From Arion vulgaris (lineage: Eukaryota > Mollusca > Gastropoda > Stylommatophora > Arionidae), in contig CM036755.1 in the NCBI GenBank assembly GCA_020796225.1, positions 58,084,315-58,148,314 on the forward strand: a stretch of 64,000 nt of DNA, given 5' to 3'. A program made the translations under genes and the position numbers. Positions 54,401-62,352 of this stretch are shown piece after piece. The notes beneath the pieces are model-generated. The model did no database searches. It was given only the letters and a program-made list of their open reading frames with translations, and was not told the DNA's origin. Position 1 is the first letter of the stretch, and every line of letters begins with the position of its first letter.

Positions 54401-57275
54401 TCCTGTCTGTCCATGATATACAGAGTCCTCTTCTGTAATACTTAGGAGCATACAGGACAACTACTTCCTGTAGGAGGATGCAGGTTGAGGCCGTTACTGC
54501 TGCCTTCCATTAGCTCTCTGGTACTCTGTTTACTGTGGCCGTTATTGTTTCTGACTCTCAGTCTATGCTTCGGAAGATCCAGAATGGCAGGTGGCGGTAT
54601 GAATGGATATCGTCTAAAGAGGTTTCCAACCTACAGAGACTCACATGGATCTACTGTCTTGATCATGCGAGTGTTCGTTGCAGCAAGAAAGTGGGCATAC
54701 TTGCATCAAAAGCATTGACTGTTGGGGAGTTTAGGATGGATACGGAGTTCTTAGGTCTCCTGGCGGCCTACTGTTGGATGAAGACACTAAAATAGATATT
54801 GAATCAATAGGGCGGCTTAGGGAGTTTGGAATTACACTTTAACAAGTAGAGCTGGTTGCTTGAGGGGTAGAGAGAGAAGTGTGTTTAACCATTGAGCCTC
54901 AGGAACCATCAGTATGCATACCCTTCAAAATCAGTTGGGGGAGACTGAGCACCTATGGGTCTGCACGGAGTGCTGTGACGTCAGTTCATTAACCAATAAC
55001 TTGTATTCAAAAGGACAAATATTTATTTTCACTGCCTTGTTAAATGTCTGTGCTTCACACAAATAATGTACCAGTGGGAATTAGTAGAATGTCAGAAATC
55101 CAGCAGGCAATCAAAGTGTCAACTGAGAAAACTGATCAAACACCAATCTCGGTTCAGAACCTGGGATATTAGTGTGCCAACTGAGAAAATAGATCAAACA
55201 CCAATCTCGGTTCAGAACCTGAGATATTAGTGTGCCAACTGAGAAAACTGATCAAACACCAATCTCGGTTCAGAACCTGGGATATTAGTGTGCCAACTGA
55301 GAAAACTGATCAAACACCAATCTCGGTTCAGAACCTGGGATATTAGTGTGCCAACTGAGAAAATAGATCAAACACTGATCTCGGTTCAGAACCTGGGATA
55401 TTAGTGTGCCAACTGAGAAAACTGATCAAACACCAATCTCGGTTCAGAACCTGGGATATTAGTGTGCCAACTGAGAAAATAGATCAAACACTGATCTCGG
55501 TTCAGAGAACCTGGGGTATTCATGACAGATGTAAGATCAGCATCCGAAGCACTTCAGTTTAAGAATTGTCATGTCTACTGTCTAACTGTGAAAAGGTCAC
55601 TATGAAGTGGATACCATCTTCCTGTGAAGTACTAAGAAATGAACAAGTAGACTGATTAACTGGCTAAAGAGGTGCTACATAGTAGCAACCAGACTTAGTT
55701 ACATGTTATTAGAAGAGACAAAGGATCACATCAATAAGAAAAGTCACCAACGTACGACGGCTAGTTGTCATTCTGCGCTTCACAACATGATACAACTGAT
55801 AGACATATATGATTGATTGATTAATAGGACCATCATCATTGCACTTCAGTGAGTAATCATGTGTGCTCCGATCTCTTTTTACACAGAAAGATCTCAGCTG
55901 CAGTGCACAAACTCCATAGCAACGGCGAGGTTACCGACATAGTTTTGAAGATGGTGAAGATATTTTGTCGGAATTTTAATTTCAATCTTTTTCTAATGAA
56001 TTATGCCAGGCAGCAGCTTTCTAGCCTGCTCTTCTCGATTTTGAACTGCCAAGGGTTCTTTTAAGGGCTCAAATTGAACACAGGACCTACGTTTTATCGC
56101 CCGTCTTCGATAGGACTTGGAACTCAATCTCACCTACGCCGAGATCAAGGGTCTCTAGAAAAATGTCCCAATGGCTCTACGAGGGAGCAAACCGGTTAGA
56201 CATATATACATAGTTCAAGATTAGAAATTCAGCCCTGTGCACATTTACCCTAGATAACAGAGAATATATTTAAACACTGTACTGACTATAGTATACAAAG
56301 GTAAATGCACTAGTCCAGTCAAAGGAAATTAAAAACCAAACAATACAGACGTCTATATAAACTACCAAGGACAGTAAAGTTTATACTTCTTCTTCTTCTT
56401 CTGCATTCTCACTAGATTGGGATTTCGGATTCTCTAATAAAGGCAGCCGTCTGTCTCAGATTATCAGCCACGCCATACAGTTTGTCTTGGACACTAGTGT
56501 AAGTGGGCCACCTCTTTCTTCTCAAGTCTGCATACTGGGGACAGTTCTGTAGGATATAATTCCTATGATTTATGCTTCCCCGTTTGTGTCGACCTCTTCC
56601 TGCAGTAAGCCCTCGCCACCCTCGTGATGATGGGTCTGACATTCTTACCGCGTGGCTAAATCTCAGAGGCAGATTGGTGACCGTAGAATCCGTTATCCCA
56701 TTCCGCATTGTGAGGGTCGTTGCACCATGTTATGCGCCTTACGGCCTGGTGCATCCGTTTTCTGCAAGCATTTGTTTCGGGTTAGCATTCCTAGCGGACA
56801 CATGCATCCGATTTCAACCAAACCTCCTTAGTCGCCTCTTACGACATGCATGGCAGGTAACAGTGGTTCTATTCTTTACGTCCCAAATTTGGGCCCGGTA
56901 ACCACTCGGGCGTAAAGTTTATACAACAAACAAATTTGTAGATATAGATAATAGACCAGTAAATGAAAGAAAAGAGACCTCTGTGTGAGCTACAAAAGAA
57001 CAGAGATATTTATACAAGAGACAACATTGAATATATAGACAATATTTCAAGCGAACGAAAGGAAGGAAAATAATTTCTTACCGCGATATAAACAATATAT
57101 TTCAGCAAAAAAAAAAAAGAAAGAAAATAACCTGGATATAAACAATATATTTCAACAAATAAAACAATTTCTTACCTCGATATAAACAATACATTATAGC
57201 AAGTTAAAGAATTTCTACCTCATAAAATGGCTCTCGCTGTCCACAATCATATGACAGATTACTTTGTGTATCCAT
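41028..57275 (-). CDS. zinc-knuckle/C2H2 zinc-finger gene 2 (five coding exons)
   Basis: Deduced gene on the minus strand: exons 57275-57219, 53645-53528, 49261-49185, 46616-46514 and 42484-41028, about 603 codons, no internal break. It has the same exon number, junction phases and conserved sequence blocks as gene 1: MDTQS start, TVKQEATDEEE linker, YCEKCQ...SCPVHG knuckle, VNQNDDYGKEFNNQ linker and a finger exon with 13 C2H2 units. Introns are swollen by transposons (16 kb total against 8 kb in gene 1). A nuclear DNA-binding role is inferred. The knuckle resembles that of PRDM9-type proteins, but no SET domain lies between it and the fingers. A separate SET-bearing isoform cannot be excluded without transcripts. 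Confidence 0.88.
42775..43135 (+). mobile_element. Penelope-like element 3' region
   Basis: ttcaacgcactacattccta and ctttctcttctcatgctcc match the PLE arms at 45.5/46.0 kb. Then a T-rich part, gtcactcctgttgtttcg, ttgataaaggtcttttggtcgaaac and gttaaactacattactttgt. Confidence 0.8.
43198..43275 (-). repeat. SINE family F, 3' fragment
   Basis: ggggtttaaagcttaaggat, cttcattacaccgggttttac and ccatatggctcggtccc, as in 3.89-3.96 kb. Confidence 0.75.
43690..43830 (-). repeat. SINE family B, 3' half, diverged
   Basis: tttgcgttcattcttaacaa, ttcactctttgtgatctgt and gcaccgagaatgtgcgctgt follow the order of the B tail. Confidence 0.65.
44085..44416 (-). repeat. tRNA-derived SINE, family D, best copy
   Basis: Minus-strand head: A box gtagctcagcctgctagctg and B box ggttcgaacctac at normal spacing; then gactcaggacaata-type sequence, gtacctctgaagtcgg, a body, and a tail cggacgaaagaaaagaaaga. 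It shows that family D is tRNA-derived. Confidence 0.85.
44500..44650 (+). mobile_element. Penelope-like element 3' fragment
   Basis: ttgataacagccttttgagca and gtaaaaactaccttacttc, a diverged version of the PLE end. Confidence 0.55.
45138..46369. mobile_element. foldback Penelope-like element with 13-bp TSD
   Basis: Two inverted arms (about 45199-45729 and 45837-46369, near-identical over about 530 bp) surround a 107-bp spacer. An extra 60 bp at the left end carries the 3' terminus (gactgcagtaaaac). Perfect duplication aaactaatgtctt flanks the whole (45125-45137 and 46370-46382), so it arose by one insertion. Each arm holds an internal tandem duplication of about 74 bp (tacattcttatgcttcttag...) and the ttgataaagg-ccttgttggtc-gaaacg motif. 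Confidence 0.93.
45730..45975 (+). pseudogene. PLE GIY-YIG endonuclease remnant
   Basis: Plus strand: YCKRCNKAYIGETGRRLSDR, FVQHLRDIRQCSVT, then in another frame THFNDTGHSGACDV and RSCSSDDRSRFALENRLISLYG. CxxC followed by the AYIGET box and the late N-E...LI..Y segment are features of the GIY-YIG nuclease that closes Penelope polyproteins. Homologous to 61.4-61.8 kb. Confidence 0.85.
46514..46616 (-). CDS. gene 2 exon 4 (linker)
   Basis: Acceptor tttcttaaacag, 34 codons VNQNDDYGKEFNNQVHM...GQNIQA plus one base, donor gtatgt (a strong consensus donor), phase 1. Confidence 0.85.
46845..47184 (-). repeat. composite SINE (common head plus LINE-C tail)
   Basis: Right end: ggtaaccactcgggcgg and ctccttagtcgcctcttac (head). 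Left part: gaccgatgtaccagaattcc, cttcagcaccatttggagct and gacgatgtgtccagtttcag (LINE-C tail). Same composite as 5.07-5.45 kb. Confidence 0.75.
47185..47378 (+). repeat. SINE family F, 5'-truncated
   Basis: Begins at the B box (gggttcaaatctc); then tccagagacccttgg, ctcggcaggtggcatgcca and tctggtgcaatgaggtcaat. Confidence 0.78.
47425..47580 (-). repeat. SINE family F, partial
   Basis: atggcacgccacctgctga, accctagggatctctggaaa and gtctggattcgaatgcttga. Confidence 0.65.
47845..48250 (-). repeat. SINE family A interrupted by a PLE fragment
   Basis: Left part to 48057 (gaccacttgttataccctt, gtgatctgagcctaag, cctcagtcacctctcacaac). Right part from 48206 (ttctttgctcctcttgcgag, ggtaatatgcaggcg). Confidence 0.88.
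48058..48205. mobile_element. 148-bp PLE insertion with internal inversion and TSD
   Basis: Inserted in SINE A with perfect 12-bp duplication taatattctttg (48046-48057 and 48206-48217). The left about 110 bp are the reverse complement of the PLE 3' region (acaaagtactgtagttttac, gaccaacaaggcctttatcaa). The right about 30 bp are the PLE 3' terminus in forward orientation (gttttactgcagtctcatct). Confidence 0.88.
48265..48650 (-). pseudogene. RTE-like LINE C-terminal fragment
   Basis: Minus strand: GREKMLDVLTSWFNKR, LVSELISCTRERVM, and upstream RVRILKSMFFKHIMQR, the usual R..FFGHVMR...REK.LD.LTSW layout of RTE C-termini. Confidence 0.72.
48651..49184. other. gene 2 intron 3, unassigned
   Basis: No feature recognised between the RTE fragment and exon 3. 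Confidence 0.4.
49185..49261 (-). CDS. gene 2 exon 3 (zinc knuckle)
   Basis: Acceptor ctctctgttcag, 77 bp, donor gtaaat. Y-CEKCQLKYEGSCPVHG-ALIYIDNAE. Same C-x2-C-x7-C-x2-H-G spacing as the PRDM9-type knuckle. A longer ORF from 49343 reads through the acceptor and is not the real exon. Confidence 0.9.
49430..49955 (-). pseudogene. RTE-like LINE 3' fragment (c)
   Basis: Minus strand: TEMKCLRRMLGVTRRDRF, SHKEITNRQCATES, IQWIQSK, YEAHTKARTRN. Same subfamily as 38.9-39.3 kb. A partial duplication of its 3' end (caatcctg...cagcttcagggtaag) lies at 49.44-49.56 kb. Confidence 0.8.
49958..50202 (-). repeat. SINE-like family E, partial
   Basis: gaccgattgattggaccatc, gcagtgcacaaagtctgcag and attgaacacgggatgttgcc. 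Confidence 0.68.
50228..50699 (+). repeat. SINE family A carrying a nested SINE B
   Basis: Left part 50228-50294, right part 50557-50699. The whole has a long duplication aaccattcag-a/c-cacccgcactggtg at 50203-50227 and 50700-50724 (24 of 25 identical). Confidence 0.93.
50295..50544 (-). repeat. SINE family B nested in SINE A
   Basis: Perfect 12-bp duplication agcctagtaaat (50283-50294 and 50545-50556). Removing the insert and one repeat restores the family A sequence ctagtaaataaaaagcag. Confidence 0.95.
50735..51050 (-). pseudogene. RTE-like LINE C-terminal fragment
   Basis: Minus strand: IRDKIRNEEIRKRLNVKP, FIKEQQIKWFGHLTRM, ARGRPCKRWSDGI. Contains the widespread WFGHL.R....RGRP..RW signature. 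Confidence 0.88.
51055..51150 (-). other. intron segment shared with gene 1
   Basis: aaaaagaacagaagacaaca, atgatagtcactgttaggct and caacacttcataac-like text matches 27.29-27.39 kb, in the corresponding intron (between exons 2 and 3) of gene 1. Paralogous intron sequence is therefore still alignable. Confidence 0.65.
51490..51765 (+). repeat. SINE family F, near full length
   Basis: tgtggctaagtgtttacaaa (A-box region), tcatggattcaaacccaa (B-box region), tccagagacccctaag, gtggtatgccac and accagatgcaatggtcaatc. Confidence 0.8.
51770..52085. other. unassigned sequence
   Basis: No feature recognised. Confidence 0.4.
52086..53520 (+). pseudogene. RTE-like LINE fragment (a), swollen by a satellite
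   Basis: Before the array: IRILRACIFPVAKYGCET. After it: the tail of the wteKRTN segment, then IRKLKYFGHTKNMKGWRRQ-like text, AKRRITEKMDSRYD, and a terminal ggatgatgatg. Confidence 0.88.
52232..53232 (+). repeat. 20-bp satellite, about 50 copies, grown inside an RTE ORF
   Basis: The unit ataacatggacagagaagag repeats with three common variants (gagaagagat, gacaagatat, gagatgagat). The single-copy precursor (atggacagagaagagaacaaata) is normal RTE coding sequence, seen unrepeated at 38.36 and 39.65 kb. The minus strand is open in all three frames (327-361 codons) only because the unit lacks stops. Confidence 0.97.
53528..53645 (-). CDS. gene 2 exon 2 (charged linker)
   Basis: Acceptor aatatttccag, 39 codons SCTVKQEATDEEEIS...STDEDNVI, donor gtaagt, phase 1. 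The lysine-glutamate KKERTSS block is shared with gene 1. Confidence 0.87.
53700..54010 (-). pseudogene. LINE RNase H C-terminal fragment
   Basis: Minus strand: MDKGDVLWSLRDCLLDEDTK, IDVESIQQFRQFGVT, CLSGRVRSVFNQRAMG, GTEHLWVCLEC. Same LINE as 32.4-33.4 kb. Confidence 0.85.
54108..54448 (-). pseudogene. RTE-like LINE 3' fragment (a), minus copy
   Basis: catcatcaagtagcttgtcc begins the inverted (gat)n tail; ataggccagatgtcc, ctgaatcaatcttctccgtg and cttgttt-type text follow. Same as 9.05-9.67 kb in the other orientation. Confidence 0.85.
54449..55015 (+). pseudogene. LINE RNase H fragment, plus copy
   Basis: VIVSDSQSMLRKIQNGRWRY (RNase H Asp box), EWISSKEVSNLQRLTWIYC, then LLDEDTK, FNH-like text and TEHLWVCTEC after shifts. 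With 53.70-54.01 kb it forms an inverted pair. Confidence 0.85.
55115..55518. repeat. 58-bp satellite, about 7 copies
   Basis: The unit gtgtgccaactgagaaaact-gatcaaacaccaatctcggt-tcagaacctgggatatta repeats every 58 bp. A two-state alternation (actgat/atagat; caccaat/cactgat) hints at multi-unit copying. Confidence 0.94.
55519..55810. other. unassigned sequence
   Basis: Nothing recognised. Gene 2 intron 1. Confidence 0.4.
55812..56205 (-). repeat. SINE-like family E
   Basis: tgattgattaataggaccat, gcacaaactccatagcaacg, gaattatgccaggcagc, gaactgccaagggttc and ctctacgagggagcaaa. Confidence 0.8.
56405..56712 (-). pseudogene. I-like LINE C-terminal fragment
   Basis: Minus strand: RGRHKRGSINHRNYILQNC, PQYADLRRKRWPTYTSVQDK, LYGVADNLRQTAAFI. 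The H.LQ.CP.Y..LR...WP pattern is the LINE C-terminal knuckle region. Confidence 0.8.
56715..56913 (-). repeat. SINE common head, partial
   Basis: gcatccgatttcaaccaaac, ctccttagtcgcctcttac, ggttctattctttacg and ggtaaccactcgggcg. The tail differs from families B and C. Confidence 0.82.
57219..57275 (-). CDS. gene 2 exon 1 (start codon exon)
   Basis: ATG at 57275; 19 codons MDTQSNLSYDCGQREPFYE; donor gtagaa; phase 0. Same length and phase as gene 1 exon 1. Confidence 0.75.
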
Positions 57276-57504
57276 GATTCATACAGTCTAAGAAAAGTCT
57301 GTAAATACTGGTAAAAGAAAATAGTTGATGAAGATCTGTTGGTTTGCATCAATTTGTGCTTCAATTCAACACAATTTTTCAGAAGATAGAACGTATATTC
57401 TGCACCAAAAAGTGACAGTATGGGTCAAATTTCTTCAATTATTTTGTACTAAAACATAATTATGTTAATGTACATAGTAGATGCATTAAATGCAACAGGT
57501 GACT

Positions 57505-57958
57505 GTCCATTCAGGTCAGAATGAGAGTTATTCAGTGCTACATAGAGACAATATTGACATATACATACATGTCATGGATGGTAACAAACAGATAGAAAAA
57601 TCGCTGGAGGCCACAGAGAAGTGGATTTACAAAAGAATGATGAGAATCCCATGGAATGATTCGAAATGATGAATGTGGAGGTGTTGAATGAAGTCAAGTC
57701 ACAGAGAAAACTCATTATCAATATAAAAAAGAGGCAGTCATCATTTTTTGGACATGTGATGAGAAGAGGAGGTTAAGAACACATTGTTACAATTGGTAAC
57801 ATCAAAAGGAGATGAGACAGAGGAAGACAGAGAGAAAATTTTGGACAGCCTGACTTCATGGAAGATCTAGGCAACCATGGATCTCCGCAAAACTTTGTCC
57901 CTGGTATTTATATCCATAGCCAACCAGCACCTGATGATGACAAAGTATATGTCTGATA
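57505..57958 (+). pseudogene. RTE-like LINE C-terminal fragment
   Basis: RVIQCYIETILTYTYMSWMV, later EVLNEVKSQRKLIINIKKRQ, SSFFGHVMRRGG and REKILDSLTSW. It lies just upstream of gene 2 exon 1, so it bounds the promoter region. Confidence 0.88.
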
Positions 57959-57989
57959 TGTGTGATAGATGAAACAACCAAACTCTCTG

Positions 57990-58625
57990 ACCCAGTCATG
58001 CTTATGAGAGGATCTCAAAGAACCATTGATGCCTATACCCAAGAATCACTACATGTCTATACAGATGTATCTGTATTTAAAGCCACCATCAAAGCAGTTT
58101 ACAGAGTATATATACAGCACCCAGACAATCATCCGAAGAGCTGTTTAGTGCGTGAGGGGAGATATGCTTCAAACATGAAGCTCAATACTGTGCATTAGAA
58201 GCAACTTTATACCATCTAGAAGACTGTTTTTGATGTCTTTAAAACAACAAATAATGAAATTTGGCTGAATAGATGGACCATAAGAGACGCGGAAAGAGAT
58301 GTTTATAGACACCTTTCCAACCCAAACGACAACATCCACCACCTTACAAGGAGAGATCAGAGAACCGATTTTTAGATTTTGAACCCAATACATAACACTT
58401 GATAATCATATAAACAGAATTCAACCACAACACACTTCAGAGTGCCAGCTGTGTGCACATCCGTATAAAACTGTTCACCACCATCTCTTCAGGTGCCAAG
58501 CGCTGGAGGATGTCAGGAAGATTTTCCTTCCTCCAAGACCAGATAAATGGAACACATTATATGGACAAAATAACAACTTACAAACACATGCAGATACAAT
58601 GACATAGCATTGGGCCAAAGGGTAA
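57990..58625 (+). pseudogene. LINE RNase H and C-terminal fragment
   Basis: TQESLHVYTDVSVFKATIKA (RNase H start, Gly after Asp replaced by Val), VYIQHPDNH, ALEATLYHLEDCF, then FRFRTQYITLDNHINRIQ, ECQLCAHPYKTVHHHLFRC. The Cys/His knuckle is complete (C-x2-C...H...C). Confidence 0.82.
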
Positions 58626-58974
58626 TAGTCAAAGTGCTGTTGGATCATTGAATAACAACAATTTTGAAATTCATAATTATAATGAAATACATAATATAAT
58701 CCATTTTAAATTTCCATTTAATTATTGCACATGCTAACATAGACAGTGTTACACATAGATAAACACTAAGTCTTAGTGTAACAGTGTTACTATACTGTAG
58801 AATATAGTATAGTCATATTCATATATATTCCGAGTACACTGATCAGTGTTATGAATGAAAAATATTGTAGTACTCATAACTTACTCATAAGTGAAAGTAA
58901 TAGTCGCCATCTAAGTAATACTAGTCAATTTCGTTATCGTCCTTTGTTGTAGTATGATTATCAGTAATCGTATC
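58626..58974. other. AT-rich unassigned sequence
   Basis: Nothing recognised. Confidence 0.4.
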
Positions 58975-59595
58975 CTTTTCTTCAATCCTGTTTTGCCAAA
59001 CACTACTAAGTGAAAGTGTCAGAATACAAAGAGATTTCTAAGACTGGCTTTTGTGTGCGCTTCATAAAGTGTTTTTTGTTACCCGTTATTTTTGAGGTCC
59101 TTCTTTTGCTTGCTATCCACTCACTGTATCGGAGAAGCACTGTTTTGAGGCGCATTGTGGTTGTGACTTTCTATTGATAATCTGCTTATGGTGGGTGCAA
59201 CCAGTTAATTTGTTGTTTATTGATCTTCTTCTTCTTCTTTGCGTTCGTTATTTACGATCAATTTTAATCACTCTTTGTGATATGTTTGATCTTTGCCAAG
59301 AACGTGGATACGTTGCATATTGGTTTGGTAGGCCCTAAACGCATAGATTTTTACACGTTTAGGACATGTGCATCCGATTTCAGCCAAACCTCCTCAGTCA
59401 CCTCTTACGACATGCGTGGCAAGCAACAGTGGTTTTATTCTTTACACCCCAAATTTGGGCCCGGTAACCACTCGGGCGGTTGTTTATTGATGAAGTTCAG
59501 TACATATATATCAGTAATCATTGATAATTATTGTGTGCTGTCAACCTCAACAGAACACGTCAGTCATTCTCAGTATTCTGTGTATACCTTTGACA
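58975..59595 (-). pseudogene. RTE-like LINE 3' fragment (c), split by SINE B
   Basis: gtgcgcttcataaagtgtt, tatccactcactgtatcgg and ctattgataatctgcttatg left of the SINE, and gatgaagttcagtacatat, cattctcagtattctgtgta right of it, collinear with 38.9 and 49.6 kb. Confidence 0.78.
59225..59478 (-). repeat. SINE family B, full length with TSD
   Basis: Inserted in the RTE(c) fragment with perfect 13-bp duplication gttgtttattgat (59212-59224 and 59479-59491). Confidence 0.95.
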
Positions 59596-59696
59596 TGCTT
59601 TGTGATGATGAATTTGTGAAGCCACTGAAACTGATCAAACTCAGAAGAGAAACTGTACTTCAAAAGCTCGATCGCTATAATAAACAACTTAATAAC

Positions 59697-60115
59697 CGAA
59701 CAATGAGCAAAGCGCAGTCACAAAAAAACAACTATATGTGAAATGTGTTGCCTGTGAAAAGTTACCAACAACACCAGAAAAGATAGAGTCACCAACATCA
59801 GCATAAGAAAGAAAGATGGCACACTGAACAGAACCTTGCAGACCCTTGCTTGAATTACATTGATTGAGAAACAAACTACAAAGAATGAAGTGGTTTGGCC
59901 ACTTAATAAGAATGCATCCATACTTCACAGTATACAGTCTTCTACAACAGAACATCGGGAAAGAGGAAGACCACGAAAAAGATGGTTAGCAGAATCATGT
60001 GAAAGAGCAAAAATAACAATCACCCAAGCCAGCAGAACAGCGCAAGACAAAAACAGAAAGTCACACTGGGCAACAACCCGGTCGGTAGCAGGTGACGACA
60101 AAAGAAGAAGAATAA
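59697..60115 (+). pseudogene. RTE-like LINE C-terminal fragment (d)
   Basis: TMSKAQSQKNN, MKWFGHL-type text, HRERGRPRKRWLAESCERAK, ITITQASRTAQDKNR and HWATTRSVAGDDKRRR. Matches 40.2-40.6 kb (minus). Confidence 0.85.
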
Positions 60116-60309
60116 CCGAACACACTTGTCCTTTTGAAACATTTTCTTATGCTAGTTACGCAAGCATGTGTAATGTTTATAAAGATTGCAAATTGTACGT
60201 TACTTACAAATGAAGATGATGTTGTAAGACTGTAGTTAAGAGTGTATCTCCGTGTAGTCAATCTGTCCTGGGTGTCCTACTTTCTTCTCAATTATACAAA
60301 CAAGGCAAG

Positions 60310-60650
60310 GCAGGGAAGACTGCAGTAAATTGAGTAAATATATCACACGTAACAAAGGCGGAACATATAAAAACGAAGCAAAGTAGCTTAATAATAACAC
60401 ACAAGATCAAGATACAGCTACCAAAAAGCCGTTACCAAAGGTTACAATAAAAAACGAAATTATATACAGACTAAAGTTCTATACAAGAAATATCATAGAT
60501 ATAACGGATAACGACTAAAATGATAATTCTCGTCTGCACTAAAATTAAAATATGTGACTAAAAACGAAAAACGAAAGAAATGTAAAAAAATAGAAATCGA
60601 AAGTAAACAAACACACCTCGCAACCAACTGAAATTCTGCTATATGAGACT
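60310..60650 (-). mobile_element. Penelope-like element 3' region, diverged
   Basis: Minus strand: ttttagtcgttatccgttat, aacggctttttggtagctgt, ggaagactgcagtaaattga at the terminus. The terminus matches 45.14 kb. Confidence 0.6.
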
Positions 60651-60689
60651 CGTTGTACTAAACCTATGTTACTCTACAATTTTAAAATA

Positions 60690-61068
60690 GTAAATATAAT
60701 AATGGACCATTACAGAAACAAGAACGAAAATCCAGTCCTTAGATATGAAATTTTACAGATAGATCCTACGAATACCATAAACAGAAAAAAGAAAGAACAC
60801 TGATGTGCTGAAAGAACTGAATGTTAAAGGCAATTGGTTGATAAACAATATACTATACATAAAAATTAGATACTTTGCTCACATCAAGCGTTATGATGAG
60901 AGAACAATATTGGTGGGCAGGGTCCCAGGACGCAGAGGCAAACCAAGAAGAAAATGGCTACAAAGAACCCATAAATATGACCATCGGCGAAGTGGGTGAA
61001 CTAGCTAGAGCGAATTTCAGATACGCTGCAAAGAGAACAACGTCCTATAAAGGACACGCACCTTGATT
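60690..61068 (+). pseudogene. RTE-like LINE 3' fragment (b)
   Basis: LKELNVKGNWLINNILYIKI, RYFAHIKRYDE, VPGRRGKPRRKWLQ, VGELARANFRYAAKRTTSYK and GHAP-stop. Confidence 0.85.
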
Positions 61069-61129
61069 ATGAAAACTAATAGTAACCTAACTACTAACAA
61101 AGATCTTTCAACTAGTGCATCCTCACCCT

Positions 61130-61362
61130 GTCTTAAGGATCATCATAGAGAGCTTAAACATCGACAGCAAAGTTGCAAAGATCTAAGAGTCATTCTGAAC
61201 ATATATTGGCAGCAAACAGCAGCTATAAGAGTAGGCAAAAAGATAGGAACTTTCCAGAAGATCAAAAACGGAGTTCGACAAGGATGCGTATTATTACCAG
61301 ACCGGTTCTCACTGTATTGTGAAAAATTTATTAGGTCTATAAAGGATTTGCTGGAATAACCT
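61130..61362 (+). pseudogene. reverse transcriptase fragment
   Basis: ILNIYWQQTAAIRVGKKIGT, FQKIKNGVRQGCVLLPDRFS, LYCEKFIRSIKDL. GVRQGCVL.P..F is the conserved RT block before the YADD box. It follows directly on the RTE(b) 3' end at 61.07 kb, an order that does not fit a single insertion. Confidence 0.85.
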
Positions 61363-61396
61363 ATATGCAATTAATGGAGCAAGAGAACAGACAGTA

Positions 61397-61804
61397 TTAA
61401 GAAGTATACGAATGTAGTGCGTTGAGTCCATGAGGTCGCAAGGTACCATATAAAGATATAAAACGATTCTCTAGAGCAAGTCGACCTCGATCATCAGATG
61501 AACATGATCGGATGGCTGTGATCTGGACATCGCGAGCTCCAAAATGGTTAGTTTCGTTGAAATGAGTGGCCACAGGGATCACAGAGCATTGACATATATC
61601 ACGTAAGTGTTGGCCGCAATGGTCACTAAGAATTTTGCCTGCTTCGCCGATATATGCATTGTCACAACGTTTACAAGTGATGGTGTAGATTATATTGCGG
61701 GACTCGCATGTGAAAGCATCCTCAGTAACAAACGTGACTTTTGGAAAAGATACAGTCAGGGTCTGTATCACATAAACACATGTAGGCATCACCAACGACC
61801 ACAA
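61397..61804 (-). pseudogene. PLE GIY-YIG endonuclease domain (open frame)
   Basis: A 135-codon open frame that keeps the whole nuclease domain: CxxC (CKRC), AYIGEAG, the Arg position replaced by His (SDHCGQHLRDI against SDRF.QHLRDI at 45.79 kb), and the late ENRFISLYG segment. It is the best-preserved coding part of any PLE here. Confidence 0.85.
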
Positions 61805-62209
61805 CGGACGGTGCCAAAAGGACTCTGGACATTGGATTTAAGACGACTGTACCAACATACCCTTAAGACTTCTGTCCCGTCTGTAAGCCACTAGAGGATA
61901 GTTTTGGAAGATTGAATGTGTCTTTGGATCCGATTTTAGAATAGACAGGTGACGGAAAACACTTTTTTCACCAGTGAACTATGTGGGTGGAAAGTCAAGA
62001 TATGTTTCACCCTGTCAAAGTTGGAATTCCTATGCTGGTTGGTAAGAACATCCTGGCGATAAATGTTTTGAACTCGAAGCATAACAGATGCAAGCACCCT
62101 TCCTTACCCTACGGTATGGCGACTGCGGAAGAAATCAAGCATCTCGCGACCTCTATCAAGAAAATCATCTTCCTCGCTACAAAGGCGACGAAGGAGCAAG
62201 AGTTGGCAG

Positions 62210-62352
62210 CAGTGGCGGCCCGTGATAATTTTTATTGGTGGGGTTGGACAAAAATCTTCGGAAAAATCATAGTTTTAGGTTAGGTTATATATTAGTATTT
62301 ACATATTAGTTATATATGATTTTTGGTGGCCCTTAATGACGAGCCGCCACTG
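62210..62352. mobile_element. hAT-like MITE (143 bp)
   Basis: Inverted ends cagtggcggcccgt / cagtggcggctcgt (reverse complement of the right end). Flanked by gttggcag (62202-62209) and gttgggag (62353-62360), 7/8 identical, fitting an 8-bp hAT duplication. Inserted in the PLE. Confidence 0.85.
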
